DNA from: Candidatus Parcubacteria bacterium
GTDB lineage: Bacteria > Patescibacteriota > Microgenomatia > Levybacterales > GWA1-39-11
Assembly (NCBI GenBank): GCA_003599595.1
Contig: QZIP01000033.1
Span: forward strand, 1-35,868
Direction of reading: 5' to 3'
Length of the DNA stretch: 35,868 nt
The position numbers were made by a program, and so were the translations under genes. Below the pieces are notes generated by a model. The model saw only the letters and a program-made list of their open reading frames with translations. It made no database searches and was not told the origin of the DNA. Within the stretch, counting starts at the first letter, position 1. Every line of letters begins with the position of its first letter. This document shows, in pieces, positions 28,962 to 35,269 of the stretch.

Positions 28962-29954
28962 TTACTTCCTTATGTTGCTTACAATGCTATCAAACATCTT
29001 CTGAGCACCAATTGGATCATTTTTAATTTTAACACCAATTTGTATTGCATTAGCTCCCATTACAAATCTACTGTAAGCTTCTCCTTCACTTTCAATTCCA
29101 CCACAAGATACAACTGGAACTTTCAATCCAGAAGCTTTATAAGCTGCTAAAGAAGCTCTTGCTAGAGATCTGATCGGAGCTCCTGAGACTCCTCCAGTTA
29201 ATCCGTAAGGAGCAAGTGGGGAAGGTGTGTTAGGATATAGTTGTTCCCATTTGACACAATTAATCAGAGTAACAAACTCAATATAATTCTCACAATCTTT
29301 AACAATAACGTTGTCATTAAAATCATCAGAGTATCCTAATTTGATACCTAGAGGGTGTTTACAATTTGATTTCAATGCTTTGACTAAATCGTATGGGTCG
29401 GATTCTGTCTTTTTGCAGCTTGGACAACTGAGATTTAACTCCACTCCTTTAATATCTTTCAAATCATCTAACAACATTCCCATAAACTCAGCTTCTTCAA
29501 CTGTGTATGGAATAACATTCACTATTACATTCAATCCAAGTTTCTGGACTTTGGGATAATAATCTCTAATCCAAACAGGGAGACTAGGATTAGTCATTCC
29601 AACTGCATTCACAGTTCCACTATTTACACCATCATGGAAAGTTTGTACACAGTTACGATATAAGTTGAATGGCCACCAAATCTTAAGATTACCCTTGATT
29701 GGTGACATTGTCAAAGATTTAGTGGTAATAGTCCAATCTTGGGGACGTAGAATACCAGTCCAACATAATGGACGTTCCCACCACCATCCATTAAGGAATC
29801 CAAACGCGCCAGCTGCACATCCCATATCGTAACAATATCCATTTGATAGCTTTATCATTTTAGTTGCTTTCTTTAAATCCTTTTCCAATTGACATTCTTC
29901 ACAAGAATAATTTCCATTAACTCCACCTTTATCATACCAACAACTATGATGCAT
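28962..29954 (-). CDS. Dihydroorotate-dehydrogenase-like flavoprotein
   Basis: 330 residues from ATG 29954; a longer frame to 30011 overlaps the previous gene. The barrel motifs of class 1 DHODH are present: TTKSLTMSP with the FMN-contacting Lys 79, NLSCPSC (N174, catalytic-type C177), GIKL (K205), GGVSGAP and VVSCGGI plus GANAIQIG for phosphate binding. The class 1 NLSCPN motif has Ser 179 in place of the last Asn, which contacts orotate, so the substrate may differ. An N-terminal CxxC (18-21) is additional. FMN binding is likely; the reaction is not proven. Confidence 0.8.
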   Translation of the reverse strand: MHHSCWYDKGGVNGNYSCEECQLEKDLKKATKMIKLSNGYCYDMGCAAGAFGFLNGWWWERPLCWTGILRPQDWTITTKSLTMSPIKGNLKIWWPFNLYRNCVQTFHDGVNSGTVNAVGMTNPSLPVWIRDYYPKVQKLGLNVIVNVIPYTVEEAEFMGMLLDDLKDIKGVELNLSCPSCKKTESDPYDLVKALKSNCKHPLGIKLGYSDDFNDNVIVKDCENYIEFVTLINCVKWEQLYPNTPSPLAPYGLTGGVSGAPIRSLARASLAAYKASGLKVPVVSCGGIESEGEAYSRFVMGANAIQIGVKIKNDPIGAQKMFDSIVSNIRK

Positions 29955-30168
29955 TATTTTTAATGATTTTAGATAATTCAACTTGTTCTTGCTCGCCAAT
30001 TTTCCCATCACTGACAGTTGATTTGATAATTAATTCATTTCCTCGTAAGTACAATTTCCAAAACGGAATAAATTTTTTATCAGGATATTCTTTCTTTGCT
30101 TGTTCTTTCAACATTTCAAGTACTTCGTCTATTTCGAGGAAATCAATTAAAAAGATTTCTTCATTCAT
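29944..30168 (-). CDS. Small hypothetical protein
   Basis: 74 residues; acidic helix (FLIDFLEIDEVLEMLKEQAKKEY) and a hairpin FWKLYLRGNELIIKSTVSDG. Overlaps the flavoprotein start by 11 bases, so it is coupled to it. Unknown. Confidence 0.73.
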   Translation of the reverse strand: MNEEIFLIDFLEIDEVLEMLKEQAKKEYPDKKFIPFWKLYLRGNELIIKSTVSDGKIGEQEQVELSKIIKNNAS

Positions 30169-30365
30169 TCTGGTAGATCCTTGTTATAGTAATAAAGCCA
30201 AGTAATTCCTAACCATGGAATTACCCAAAGCTTGTTAAACATCAATTTTACATTTCCATTTGTAATAGAACTCCACCAATACATACCAATCCATAATCCA
30301 AAAGTTATATAAAAAGCACTAAAACAAACAATCAATACCAGTAACAACAATAAAAAGTCTCTCAT
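30165..30365 (-). CDS. Small membrane protein
   Basis: 66 residues from ATG 30365 with AGGAGAGG just upstream (the TTG frame start at 30380 is less likely). Two hydrophobic helices (FLLLLLVLIVCFSAFYITFGLWIG and LWVIPWLGITWLYYY). Function unknown. Confidence 0.72.
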   Translation of the reverse strand: MRDFLLLLLVLIVCFSAFYITFGLWIGMYWWSSITNGNVKLMFNKLWVIPWLGITWLYYYNKDLPE

Positions 30366-30394
30366 TCCCTCTCCTGACAATTTTCCATTATTTT

Positions 30395-30628
30395 TTAACT
30401 ATTATAATAATTTCCATTCCTAACAAAAACTTTTATAAACTTTGACATTTCTTCTTTTTGAGATCTAGTTAGTTTTTCATTATATTTACCATAATTTGGA
30501 TTTGAAGGCATTATTTGTCCTGATCCATCACATCTAACCCCGCCTGCACATCTGTGGTACTTTAGTGACCCGGTCTTAGTTGTGTGTACATTTCTACCAC
30601 ACCACCAACACATATCTTGCTCTTTCAT
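30395..30628 (-). CDS. Zinc-ribbon microprotein
   Basis: 77 residues: CWWCGR at the start, then HRCAGGVRCDGSG, a ribbon with HxC and CxxxG variants; the C-terminus is basic. ATG 30628 overlaps the preceding stop by four bases. The start follows an Lys-rich tail repeated at 31005. Confidence 0.74.
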   Translation of the reverse strand: MKEQDMCWWCGRNVHTTKTGSLKYHRCAGGVRCDGSGQIMPSNPNYGKYNEKLTRSQKEEMSKFIKVFVRNGNYYNS

Positions 30629-31005
30629 TTCTTTTTCTTCTTTTTGGTGTTTTGTTCAAAATGATTTAAAATTGGCTCTGTCTTGATAACCTTTTCATTC
30701 GTAAGCATCATATATATTTGACTTGCATTTTCTTTTAATGTAAAAGCGCTTGCATTACACCAACCTCTCCACTCTTTAACATCTCGCACATTACCATCAC
30801 TATTTTGTAATCCAAATAAGATATCTAGACATTCACCAACCAATTTATATAAAAAACCAATCTCAGCTTGAGTGATTAAACCATTTCCAAAACTTATTTC
30901 TTTTTCCATTTTAGAAATGGTTTTGGGTAAAACATAACTTACTCCACATTCATCTCGCATAACATCTACTTTTTGTGGATCTACATTTTGTTTTTCAATT
31001 TTCAT
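30625..31005 (-). CDS. Hypothetical protein with poly-Lys tail
   Basis: 126 residues. Mixed alpha-beta with Cys at several places, then NTKKKKKK at the C-terminus. The same NTKKKK tail, with similar DNA around it, ends the adjacent upstream gene at 30995-31288, so the 3' ends look duplicated. Unknown function. Confidence 0.74.
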   Translation of the reverse strand: MKIEKQNVDPQKVDVMRDECGVSYVLPKTISKMEKEISFGNGLITQAEIGFLYKLVGECLDILFGLQNSDGNVRDVKEWRGWCNASAFTLKENASQIYMMLTNEKVIKTEPILNHFEQNTKKKKKK

Positions 31006-31288
31006 TTCTTTTCTTCTTCTTTTTTGTGTTTTGTATCATTTTCCAACATTCATCCAACCTACGTCCAAATGCAAATAGATTATCTATTGTTTGTTCTTCT
31101 ACTAACTCTCTAGCAATATACTGACCTTTATAATTTGTGTTGCAAGCTAAAACTAGTAGTGATTTAGCTTCTTCCTCAGTGTCTACTGAATAAACTGGTA
31201 ATGAGCCTTCAGGCACAACTGTGCCATAACCAACTACCACAGCTCAGTAAATCTTAATTGGCTTGGATAGAAAGTTCACGTTAGCCAT
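30995..31288 (-). CDS. Hypothetical protein interrupted by in-frame TGA
   Basis: ATG 31288 follows the preceding stop with no gap, as usual here, and encodes 14 residues (MANVNFLSKPIKIY) to TGA 31246-31244. The same frame then continues as AVVVGYGTVVPEGSLPVY ... ARELVEEQTIDNLFAFGRRL to TGA 30995. The body matches a small unnamed family (VGYG ... PVY ... ARELVEEQT). Read as Trp, the TGA would give KIYWAVVVGYG. TGA is a normal stop in neighbouring genes, so this is a nonsense change, restart at GTG 31240, or readthrough. Ends in a Lys-rich tail. Confidence 0.6.
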
Positions 31289-31519
31289 CTAACTTAATCT
31301 CCTTATCAATGGATTTAAATTATCATTTGTCAGCTTGACAACTTCCCACTTTTCAAACTCATCTGTATCGGTGTTCCAACCTTCTATTATATCACCCACA
31401 TCAAATGTGGAAGCCCCTAACCTAATTTCTCTACAACAACGTTCTGCTTTTACTACTGCACCTAGTTTGGGCCACCTGCTTAATATTTCATCTCTAATTC
31501 TTCTAGATTCTTTACTCAT
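31289..31519 (-). CDS. Small hypothetical protein
   Basis: 76 residues from ATG 31519 (ATGA overlap with the preceding stop; the 31558 start overlaps too much). Basic helix SKESRRIRDEILSRWPKLG, a CC pair, and a strand-rich end with DVGDIIEGW. Unknown. Confidence 0.72.
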   Translation of the reverse strand: MSKESRRIRDEILSRWPKLGAVVKAERCCREIRLGASTFDVGDIIEGWNTDTDEFEKWEVVKLTNDNLNPLIRRLS

Positions 31520-31839
31520 TTTATACTCATACTTCCATAAATAGTAGATGCTAAACACTCAAACGTTCCATCCCCAGGTAAACTCACTTCTCCTGGTCTT
31601 GCTTTGTTTATTACATTAATGAAATCCTTATTTGGATAGAATCCTCTTTCTGGCATGTAAATCATGTACTGATTGTGTAGAAGGTGTAAGAATCCATATT
31701 GTTCAGATCCAGTTTGCATATTTTCATAACAAATCATTGTGGACCATGTACCATACAATTCACATAAAAAGATTATTCTTTCTGCAGCAGATTCTATTTC
31801 AGTTTTACCAAACACGCCATCTAAATTTTTTACTGGCAT
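31516..31839 (-). CDS. Hypothetical protein
   Basis: 107 residues; helix AAERIIFLCELYGTWSTMICYENM and a C-terminal segment GDGTFECLASTIYGS. Shares one base with the preceding stop. No family recognised. Confidence 0.72.
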   Translation of the reverse strand: MPVKNLDGVFGKTEIESAAERIIFLCELYGTWSTMICYENMQTGSEQYGFLHLLHNQYMIYMPERGFYPNKDFINVINKARPGEVSLPGDGTFECLASTIYGSMSIK

Positions 31840-32039
31840 TACTTCTCCCTTACAACTAATTCAAACACACTCGGAAATGCTCCTAACAAACATGCCTTAC
31901 AGTATTCACATACTGCGACTTCTGCTTTGCGATTATGTTCTTTAAATCTAATAACATAATCTGGTTCTTCTCCGCACCCACCGCCATGGCAATGAATGCA
32001 ATTTTGACATTGACAAGTTGCTATTTGCACCGTTTTCAT
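31839..32039 (-). CDS. Cys/His-rich microprotein
   Basis: 66 residues. CQCQNCIHCHGGGCG near the N-terminus and CEYCKAC in the middle; enough ligands for two zinc ions or a metal cluster. TAATG junction with the preceding gene. Function unknown. Confidence 0.75.
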   Translation of the reverse strand: MKTVQIATCQCQNCIHCHGGGCGEEPDYVIRFKEHNRKAEVAVCEYCKACLLGAFPSVFELVVREK

Positions 32040-32320
32040 TACTTCTCCTCTTCTTTGTATTCAACTTTACCGTTGTTAAATCGTCTTACTTTCCTAATTG
32101 TCCAATCAAATTCAAATGGACTTCCTATTTTACCACAAAATGGACAAATTTGACTCCTAAGATGTTTACGAGATAACTCATTACTACAATCCATACAAAA
32201 ATATGCAAAATGCCAAGCGCCAACTTGGTTACTTGTTATATCTGGATCAAAAGTACCTAACACCCACATAAGATAAAGTGAACCTAAAAATAGAAGCACA
32301 GCTAAAGCCAAAAGTTCCAT
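32039..32320 (-). CDS. Membrane-anchored zinc ribbon, tandem paralog A
   Basis: 93 residues from ATG 32320. N-terminal helix (LLALAVLLFLGSLYLMWVLG), then CMDC ... CPFC ribbon and an ending FDWTIRKVRRFNNGKVEYKEEEK. The gene at 32320-32583 has the same layout and the same ending pattern (RRWKNGEWEYKEKEW), so the pair is a tandem duplication. Confidence 0.77.
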   Translation of the reverse strand: MELLALAVLLFLGSLYLMWVLGTFDPDITSNQVGAWHFAYFCMDCSNELSRKHLRSQICPFCGKIGSPFEFDWTIRKVRRFNNGKVEYKEEEK

Positions 32321-32583
32321 TACCACTCCTTTTCTTTATATTCCCACTCACCATTTTTCCAACGTCGTATTCTACATTCTACCCAATCACCATATCGGTC
32401 CATATAACCACAATCAGGACAACATCTAAATGTACACAATTGAGCTACTTCCTTCTTACAACCTACACAACGATTTACTACATGCCATTTTTCAGAAAAA
32501 CGACGGTTTGTTACCCCTACTATTATAAATACAAACAATGACGCAACTAAAAAAACTACAAAGAAAACCCAAAATGGAACCAT
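32320..32583 (-). CDS. Membrane-anchored zinc ribbon, tandem paralog B
   Basis: 87 residues. N-terminal helix (FWVFFVVFLVASLFVFIIVG), CVGC ... CCPDC ribbon, C-terminal IRRWKNGEWEYKEKEW. Paralog of 32039-32320. The ribbon should lie in the cytoplasm if the helix is in the usual N-out orientation, but topology is not certain. Confidence 0.77.
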   Translation of the reverse strand: MVPFWVFFVVFLVASLFVFIIVGVTNRRFSEKWHVVNRCVGCKKEVAQLCTFRCCPDCGYMDRYGDWVECRIRRWKNGEWEYKEKEW

Positions 32584-32597
32584 TTTTCTTCATCCTT

Positions 32598-32777
32598 TCA
32601 AGATATAATCTTCAAACTTTTTAATACCCAAATGGCTTCACAAACTTTACATTTACCTCTTGGTGCGCGTTTAGCTTGATATTTGGGATGATCTGGACAT
32701 TTCAATTCTTTATTTTGATTTGTGCTAGGACGACATTTGTCACACCACTCAAAATGACCACAAAGACATGATGTCAT
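32598..32777 (-). CDS. Zinc-binding microprotein
   Basis: 59 residues from ATG 32777 to TGA 32598, with AAGGGATG upstream. CLCGHFEWCDKC, then CPDHPKYQAKRAPRGKCKVCEAIW: two CxxC pairs plus His, a typical small zinc fold seen in unnamed phage proteins. Fills the gap between 32583 and 32826. Confidence 0.7.
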   Translation of the reverse strand: MTSCLCGHFEWCDKCRPSTNQNKELKCPDHPKYQAKRAPRGKCKVCEAIWVLKSLKIIS

Positions 32778-32829
32778 ATTTCATCCCTTCAAAATCTTTA
32801 TCTTCCGATTTGGAAAGTTTCTTTTTCAT
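32749..32829 (-). CDS. Possible 26-residue microprotein
   Basis: A short frame (starting MKKKLSKSEDKDFEG) whose ATG overlaps the stop of the preceding gene as ATGA, like many junctions here. It overlaps the next gene by 29 bases. Length is too short to judge; it may be a coupling frame or chance. Confidence 0.3.
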   Translation of the reverse strand: MKKKLSKSEDKDFEGMKYDIMSLWSF

Positions 32830-33197
32830 ACGTTTATCATTGCATATCTAAGGTATCCAGAAATTACTGTTTTATCAGGACTAACACAATAATTACTAGA
32901 AGTTAATACTGAACCTGGTGGATGTACCATTTTATGTTTTTCAAACTCTTTTTGCATAACTTCAAATATGGTATTACCATCTATATTTTCAAATTTTTCA
33001 AACTTGAAATAAAACGTTTGTTTCACAAAAGTATTGCAAAAATCAAAATGATCTTCAATTTCTTGTTTTTCAAGAAAAGATGAAAAAAGTACTTTGGGAA
33101 CTGATTGCTGTACACAAGTTAATAGTCCACTACCAAATGCAATTCCACCAGTTGCAGTTATTACATTCTTTAAAAACTGTCTTCGGTTTTCTTTCAT
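32826..33197 (-). CDS. Tat-exported protein
   Basis: 123 residues. MKENRRQFLKNVITATGGIAFGSGLLTC is a textbook twin-arginine signal (RRQFLK); a Cys at the end of the hydrophobic part could be lipidated. The mature part is short and mixed (FYFKFEKFENIDGNTIFEVMQKEF). It indicates export of a folded protein by the host Tat system. Family unknown. Confidence 0.75.
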   Translation of the reverse strand: MKENRRQFLKNVITATGGIAFGSGLLTCVQQSVPKVLFSSFLEKQEIEDHFDFCNTFVKQTFYFKFEKFENIDGNTIFEVMQKEFEKHKMVHPPGSVLTSSNYCVSPDKTVISGYLRYAMINV

Positions 33198-33212
33198 GTT
33201 TATGCTCTTCTA

Positions 33213-33470
33213 TTAATTCATATTCACGATAACTTGACTAACTAATTCAAATGGTTCAACAGAATTTACAACTTTGATAGTTTCTCCGAACGTGTTATTT
33301 AATACATCAATTAATACATTTTTATCTTCTGGATCTACAATTCTTGATAAATCTTCATGATCTAACATGGTAGATCTATGTGCCAATTGTTCGTTAGTCC
33401 AAAGATGTGAAGAATTAAATCCACATTTGGAATAAATCCTAATCATAGCATCTCGATCAACTTCCAACAT
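33213..33470 (-). CDS. Hypothetical protein, first gene of the 33470 unit
   Basis: 85 residues, helical with LWTNEQLAHRSTMLDHEDLSRI and FELVSQVIVN. AGGAG precedes ATG 33470 and promoter copy 9 lies 28 bases upstream. It opens the longest unit in the window (to 26901). Unknown. Confidence 0.75.
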   Translation of the reverse strand: MLEVDRDAMIRIYSKCGFNSSHLWTNEQLAHRSTMLDHEDLSRIVDPEDKNVLIDVLNNTFGETIKVVNSVEPFELVSQVIVNMN

Positions 33471-33497
33471 TTCAACTCTCCTTTTAATAGCTTTCCC

Positions 33498-33531
33498 TAA
33501 AACCTAGACGTTGATCAATTTGAAAAGTTTA
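33498..33531 (-). promoter_or_regulatory. Repeated ECF-like promoter, copy 9
   Basis: Minus strand AACTTTT (33529-33523), 12 bases, CGTC (33510-33507), 8 bases, A at 33498. Downstream GGTTTTAGGG resembles other copies. It lies just after the stop of 33536-33700. Confidence 0.87.
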
Positions 33532-33535
33532 TTGA

Positions 33536-33700
33536 TTATTTATTGGACCAGATGTCAAATATTTCATGAACACTCAAAACAATATTTCCAATGTACAACA
33601 CACTTATTATCCACCCAGGATAGGCAAATAGCAAGTAGATGTTGAACATTCCCCATAGTAAGTAAAATATCAACCTAATCCATTTTAGGAATTTCATCAT
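33536..33700 (-). CDS. Small two-helix membrane protein
   Basis: 54 residues from ATG 33700, overlapping the preceding stop as ATGA, to TAA 33536. MMKFLKWIRLIFYLLWGMFNIYLLF and WIISVLYIGNIVLSVHEIF form two hydrophobic segments. Fills the gap before promoter copy 9. Function unknown. Confidence 0.68.
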   Translation of the reverse strand: MMKFLKWIRLIFYLLWGMFNIYLLFAYPGWIISVLYIGNIVLSVHEIFDIWSNK

Positions 33701-34044
33701 ATTAGTTTTCTAATCTCAGAAGTGAACTCTGTGTGTCTACAAACAAATCCATCTGGATGTAATGTCCAATGTTCCAATAGTGCTGGTTTATAATCTTCCA
33801 AATGAGTTTTGATATCTATCCCTAATACTTCAGCTGCTTCTGTCAAACACCAATTATTAAAATTGGTTACAAATGTACTGTTTTCTACTTTAGCCCATTC
33901 TGGGTGTGGAAGTTCTTTCTTAAACAACTTCTTCCTTTCATTCCATTCTCTCTTCTCCTCTGCCTCAGCCCATTGCACATATCTCGAATACCTTGCATCC
34001 ATTTCTGGATCTGAATATGAATGATGGTCTCCATAACTACTCAT
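33697..34044 (-). CDS. Hypothetical protein
   Basis: 115 residues. His/Ser/Tyr-rich start, a charged helix (YVQWAEAEEKREWNERKKLFKK), then NWCLTEAAEVLGIDIKTHL and a C-terminal strand pair. AAGGAG precedes ATG 34044; driven by promoter copy 10. No family recognised. Confidence 0.75.
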   Translation of the reverse strand: MSSYGDHHSYSDPEMDARYSRYVQWAEAEEKREWNERKKLFKKELPHPEWAKVENSTFVTNFNNWCLTEAAEVLGIDIKTHLEDYKPALLEHWTLHPDGFVCRHTEFTSEIRKLI

Positions 34045-34057
34045 AATTATATCTCCT

Positions 34058-34091
34058 TATTTATAAGACGTTTGTGGAACTGAAAGGTTTA
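34058..34091 (-). promoter_or_regulatory. Repeated ECF-like promoter, copy 10
   Basis: Minus strand AACCTTT (34089-34083), 12 bases, CGTC (34070-34067), 8 bases, A at 34058, just before the Shine-Dalgarno of 34044. It lies about 20 bases after the tRNA gene. Confidence 0.84.
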
Positions 34092-34108
34092 TGAATAAAA
34101 TAAATAAA

Positions 34109-34181
34109 AGCCTCCTCTCGGACTCGAACCGAGAACCTCTGGTTTACAAAACCAGAGCTCTGCCAATTGAGCTAAGGAGGC
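34109..34181 (-). tRNA. tRNA-Thr(TGT): tRNA-Thr (anticodon TGT)
   Basis: 73-base cloverleaf: acceptor GCCTCCT/AGGAGGC, D-stem GCTC/GAGC, anticodon stem CTGGT/ACCAG with loop TTTGTAA (anticodon TGT, reading ACA and other Thr codons by wobble), T-stem CTCGG/CCGAG with loop TTCGAGT. The base after the acceptor is U and CCA is not encoded, so it depends on host CCA addition. It suits a low-GC element rich in ACA codons in a high-GC host. Its 3' flank, CTTTTATTT, matches that of the structured RNA at 17193. Confidence 0.95.
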
Positions 34182-34256
34182 AAGGTATTCAATTATAAAC
34201 TATTATATGGATTTCCTGAGTGAAAAATATGTGCAGTAGAAAATTAGGGTGACGTT

Positions 34257-34457
34257 TTAGAGATATTTTTCAAAATCAATATAGTCCCCTTCTATAAACA
34301 AATATAAACCTAGTTTCTCAGCTTCATCTCGTAACGCTCTGGCTTCATCAGTGATGGGGTGTTGTTGGAGTTTGATTTGCTTTTTAGCAGGATTGTATAC
34401 GTTTACGTTTGGCAGCTGCCTCAGTTTGTTGATCAAATTTTCGATTTCATCATTCAT
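34257..34457 (-). CDS. Small hypothetical protein
   Basis: 66 residues; helix DEIENLINKLRQLPNV, a basic KQIKLQQHP stretch, then TDEARALRDEAEKLGLYLFIEGDYIDFEKYL. First gene after promoter copy 11, upstream of tRNA-Thr. The space 34182-34256 between them holds no gene. Unknown family. Confidence 0.74.
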   Translation of the reverse strand: MNDEIENLINKLRQLPNVNVYNPAKKQIKLQQHPITDEARALRDEAEKLGLYLFIEGDYIDFEKYL

Positions 34458-34559
34458 TAGTTAATCCTCTTAATGGTTATAATAATTTATGAGATAGAAA
34501 AACATCTCAGATTTTATGCGGGAGGGACTCCCGTGTGAGAACAACACCCCCCTTTAAGC
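34458..34559 (-). other. Untranslated leader with two hairpins
   Basis: The mRNA from promoter copy 11 has about 100 untranslated bases before ATG 34457. It contains CGGGAG-GGA-CTCCCG type hairpin at 34519-34533 and TGAGAT/ATCTCA at 34490-34509. Unlike the other units, whose leaders are 0-45 bases, this one is long, so it may regulate translation or stability. Confidence 0.5.
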
Positions 34560-34593
34560 TAAAAATAGGACGTTTGGAAAAATAAAAGGTTTT
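34560..34593 (-). promoter_or_regulatory. Repeated ECF-like promoter, copy 11 (divergent)
   Basis: Minus strand AACCTTT (34591-34585), 12 bases, CGTC (34572-34569), 8 bases, A at 34560. Its -35 element lies back-to-back with that of the plus-strand promoter starting at 34598, forming the inverted repeat 34585-34604. Confidence 0.85.
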
Positions 34594-34595
34594 AG

Positions 34596-34629
34596 AAAAC
34601 CTTTAATTTTCCCGCCCGTCGGGTTATTA
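34596..34629 (+). promoter_or_regulatory. Repeated ECF-like promoter, copy 12 (plus strand)
   Basis: AACCTTT at 34598-34604, 12 bases, CGTC 34617-34620, 8 bases, A at 34629. First of two tandem plus-strand copies before the gene at 34770. Surrounding GC is much higher, which makes the AT-rich -35 element stand out. Confidence 0.75.
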
Positions 34630-34681
34630 ACGCGGGGCGGGGCGGTCACCGGGGTTAAAACCGGGGCCACGAAAAAAAGTT

Positions 34682-34715
34682 AAAACCTTTTATTTCGGCT
34701 CGCGTCTCGTTTTTA
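34682..34715 (+). promoter_or_regulatory. Repeated ECF-like promoter, copy 13 (plus strand)
   Basis: AACCTTT at 34684-34690, 12 bases, CGTC 34703-34706, 8 bases, A at 34715, with TTTTTAGC downstream as in copy 11. Leader of 55 bases to ATG 34770. Confidence 0.85.
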
Positions 34716-34769
34716 GCGGCGGGCGTTTCCGCCGCTAAGGTTCTCTCTCTTTCTGTAGGAGTCTGTATC

Positions 34770-35207
34770 ATGGCGACGAAGGAACTGGTTCACGTCCACG
34801 GTGATGAGCACGTCAACGCCCAGGAGAAGTGGGCCGACGAAATCGTGTCGGGTCGCCGCCCGACGATGCTCGAGACGCCTCCGGCTGTGAAGGTGTCGAT
34901 CGACGACTTCATGCCGCCCGCTCCGCCCGCTCCGGTGGCCAAGCCGGTCGTGAAGTCGAACCCCAACGAGGGTCCGGCCTACCGGACGAAGCCCGGCTCC
35001 CAGCCGAACCGGATCAACCTCGCGACGTACTCCCTCGAGCAGCCCGCTAACTGCATCGAGATCGGGAAGCGTGCCGGCCTGTCGGCCGAACGCTGCCTCG
35101 AGCACCTCGAGTACTGGATGAACGCCAAGCTGAAGGTCGGCCTGGCTGTCGTCCGCACGAAGGTTGACGGCGGCATCCTGGACCTCTTCTTCATCCCGAA
35201 GTCCTAA
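34770..35207 (+). CDS. High-GC Pro-rich protein with winged-helix-like C-domain
   Basis: 145 residues. N-terminal acidic segment, a Pro/Ala-rich linker (about 48-65), then a C-terminal region LEQPANCIEIGKRAGLSAERCLEHLEYWMNAKLKV with strands VGLAVVRTKVDGGILDLFFI that reads like a helix-turn-helix plus wing. G+C is far above that of the minus-strand genes, with C and G at most third positions, as expected for a strongly expressed gene tuned to a high-GC host. GTAGGAG Shine-Dalgarno. Two promoters precede it and a strong terminator follows. A DNA-binding role is inferred from fold pattern only. Confidence 0.82.
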   Translation: MATKELVHVHGDEHVNAQEKWADEIVSGRRPTMLETPPAVKVSIDDFMPPAPPAPVAKPVVKSNPNEGPAYRTKPGSQPNRINLATYSLEQPANCIEIGKRAGLSAERCLEHLEYWMNAKLKVGLAVVRTKVDGGILDLFFIPKS

Positions 35208-35217
35208 CCTGGGACGA

Positions 35218-35254
35218 GGGGAGTGGGGTGCCCAACCCACTCCCCTTTCTTTTC
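35218..35254 (+). terminator. Strong intrinsic terminator
   Basis: GGGGAGTGGG (35218-35227), an eight-base loop, CCCACTCCCC (35236-35245), then TTTCTTTTC. Ten GC-rich pairs and a T run end the transcript of 34770-35207. Confidence 0.92.
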
Positions 35255-35269
35255 ATTCCTGAAATTCAA

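Noticed and set aside
34713-35240. 175-residue minus-strand frame opposite 34770-35207
   Set aside because: It is a long antisense frame caused by the high GC of the plus-strand gene; its composition is Arg/Leu/Val-rich without domains, and it crosses the terminator and the start of the real gene.
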